48,524 bases of DNA from an uncultured Oscillibacter sp. (GTDB lineage Bacteria; Bacillota; Clostridia; Oscillospirales; Oscillospiraceae). The stretch spans positions 1 to 48,524 of the forward strand of contig CAJTKE010000020.1 of NCBI GenBank assembly GCA_910576865.1, in the 5' to 3' direction. The notes beneath the pieces are model-generated. The model ran no database searches, had not been told where the DNA came from, and worked only from the letters and a program-made list of their open reading frames with translations. Every line of letters begins with the position of its first letter. Position 1 is the first letter of the stretch. This document shows, piece by piece, positions 48,174 to 48,524 of the stretch. Position numbers and translations under genes: made by a program.

Positions 48174-48201
48174 AGTGGGAGGATTATTCCGAAGAACCAC
48201 T
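48174..48201 (+). promoter_or_regulatory. Putative L1 autoregulatory site in the rplA leader
   Basis: AGTGGGAGG (48174) and AACCACT (48195-48201) form a short stem with an asymmetric internal loop, like the L1-binding region of 23S rRNA and of L1 mRNA leaders. It ends just before the rplA ribosome site (GAGGAGG). Confidence 0.6.
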
Positions 48202-48218
48202 ATGAGGAGGAAGTAACA

Positions 48219-48524
48219 GTGTTTAGAGGCAAAAAATATCAGGACAGTGCCAAGCAGATTGATAAAAACACGCAGTATGAGCCCGCCGAGGGTCTGGCGC
48301 TGGTCTGCAAAACCGCTACCGCCAAGTTCGACGAGACCGTCGAGCTCCATGTGAAGCTGGGCGTGGACTCCCGGCACGCCGACCAGCAGGTCCGCGGCGC
48401 CATCGTCCTGCCCCACGGCACCGGCAAGACCGTCCGGGTGCTGGTCTTCGCCAAGGGCGACAAGGCCGAGGCCGCCAAGGCCGCCGGCGCGGACTATGTG
48501 GGCGAGATGGATCTGGTGGAAAAG
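48219..48524 (+). CDS. rplA: 50S ribosomal protein L1, 5' part (cut by window end)
   Basis: First 102 residues of uL1 with a GTG start: FRGKKYQDSAKQIDKNTQYE, TAKFDETVELHVKLGVDSRH and VRGAIVLPHGTGKTVRVLVF are characteristic. GAGGAGG lies eight bases before the GTG. The gene runs off the right edge. Confidence 0.95.
   Translation, partial: MFRGKKYQDSAKQIDKNTQYEPAEGLALVCKTATAKFDETVELHVKLGVDSRHADQQVRGAIVLPHGTGKTVRVLVFAKGDKAEAAKAAGADYVGEMDLVEK

Noticed and set aside
1..48524. CRISPR arrays, phage defence islands or insertion sequences
   Set aside because: No regular repeat-spacer pattern, no cas or restriction genes, and no terminal inverted repeats flanking a transposase were seen.

Overview
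The window is a GC-rich chromosomal segment of a spore-forming Clostridia bacterium, most likely in the Oscillospiraceae (Flavonifractor / Lawsonibacter / Oscillibacter type). Evidence for this is the set of sporulation genes (yunB, spoIIM, a SpoIID-type protein, sigH, whiA), the Firmicutes order hprK-ROK kinase-murB-rapZ-yvcK-whiA, SigA promoters with 16-18 bp spacers, AGGAGG-type ribosome binding sites, and GC-driven open antisense frames. I see no CRISPR array, tRNA, rRNA or intact transposon. Almost all of the sequence is core genome. The only mobile-element trace is at the left end.

Layout. 1-2030: a large serine recombinase with a non-standard start, preceded by two small overlapping reading frames, apparently an element remnant against the ligA terminator. 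2031-6290 (minus): murD-yunB-ligA. 6294-7500 (plus): a small alpha/beta hydrolase and the RNase P RNA gene rnpB. 7504-12119: a membrane-anchored XRE regulator (minus), divergent from a three-gene plus-strand operon (VTC-type polyphosphate polymerase, DUF4956 membrane protein, CotH-family kinase). 12179-14763 (minus): DUF1858-trmK-Nif3-yebC. 14803-21302 (minus): ruvC-ruvA-DUF6054-small membrane protein-ruvB-AAA ATPase-SdpI-glmM, then sigH with its own promoter and a zinc-ribbon gene. 21314-24298 (minus): yajC, a TIGR04086 membrane protein, a structured GC-rich intergenic region, spoIIM and xerD. 24351-27720: a GNAT enzyme and a Cys-rich conserved protein (plus), a DUF3048 lipoprotein (minus), and a DUF4364 winged-helix protein (plus). 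27723-38327 (minus): a ten-gene run from hprK to dnaE. 38396-38714: rpmB (plus). 38733-42964 (minus): SpoIID-like protein, queA, tgt, methyltransferase. 43074-45239 (plus): asd and dapA. 45247-46453 (minus): a lipoprotein. 46552-48524 (plus): rpmG-secE-nusG-rplK-rplA, with rplA cut by the window edge.

Functionally the segment combines cell-wall precursor synthesis (murD, murB, glmM, and asd/dapA for lysine/diaminopimelate), carbon-flux control (hprK, ROK kinase, yvcK, rapZ), DNA repair and replication (ligA, ruvABC, dnaE, xerD), queuosine tRNA modification, the secretion/transcription/ribosome genes, and sporulation genes spread through these operons. The parts most worth following up are the recombinase with its two small frames, the divergent XRE-sensor / polyphosphate-CotH locus, the nearly leaderless sigH promoter, the sporulation-type promoter and folded leader of the Cys-rich gene at 25021, the hairpin over the ribosome binding site of the TIGR04086 gene, and the accessory genes placed inside conserved operons.
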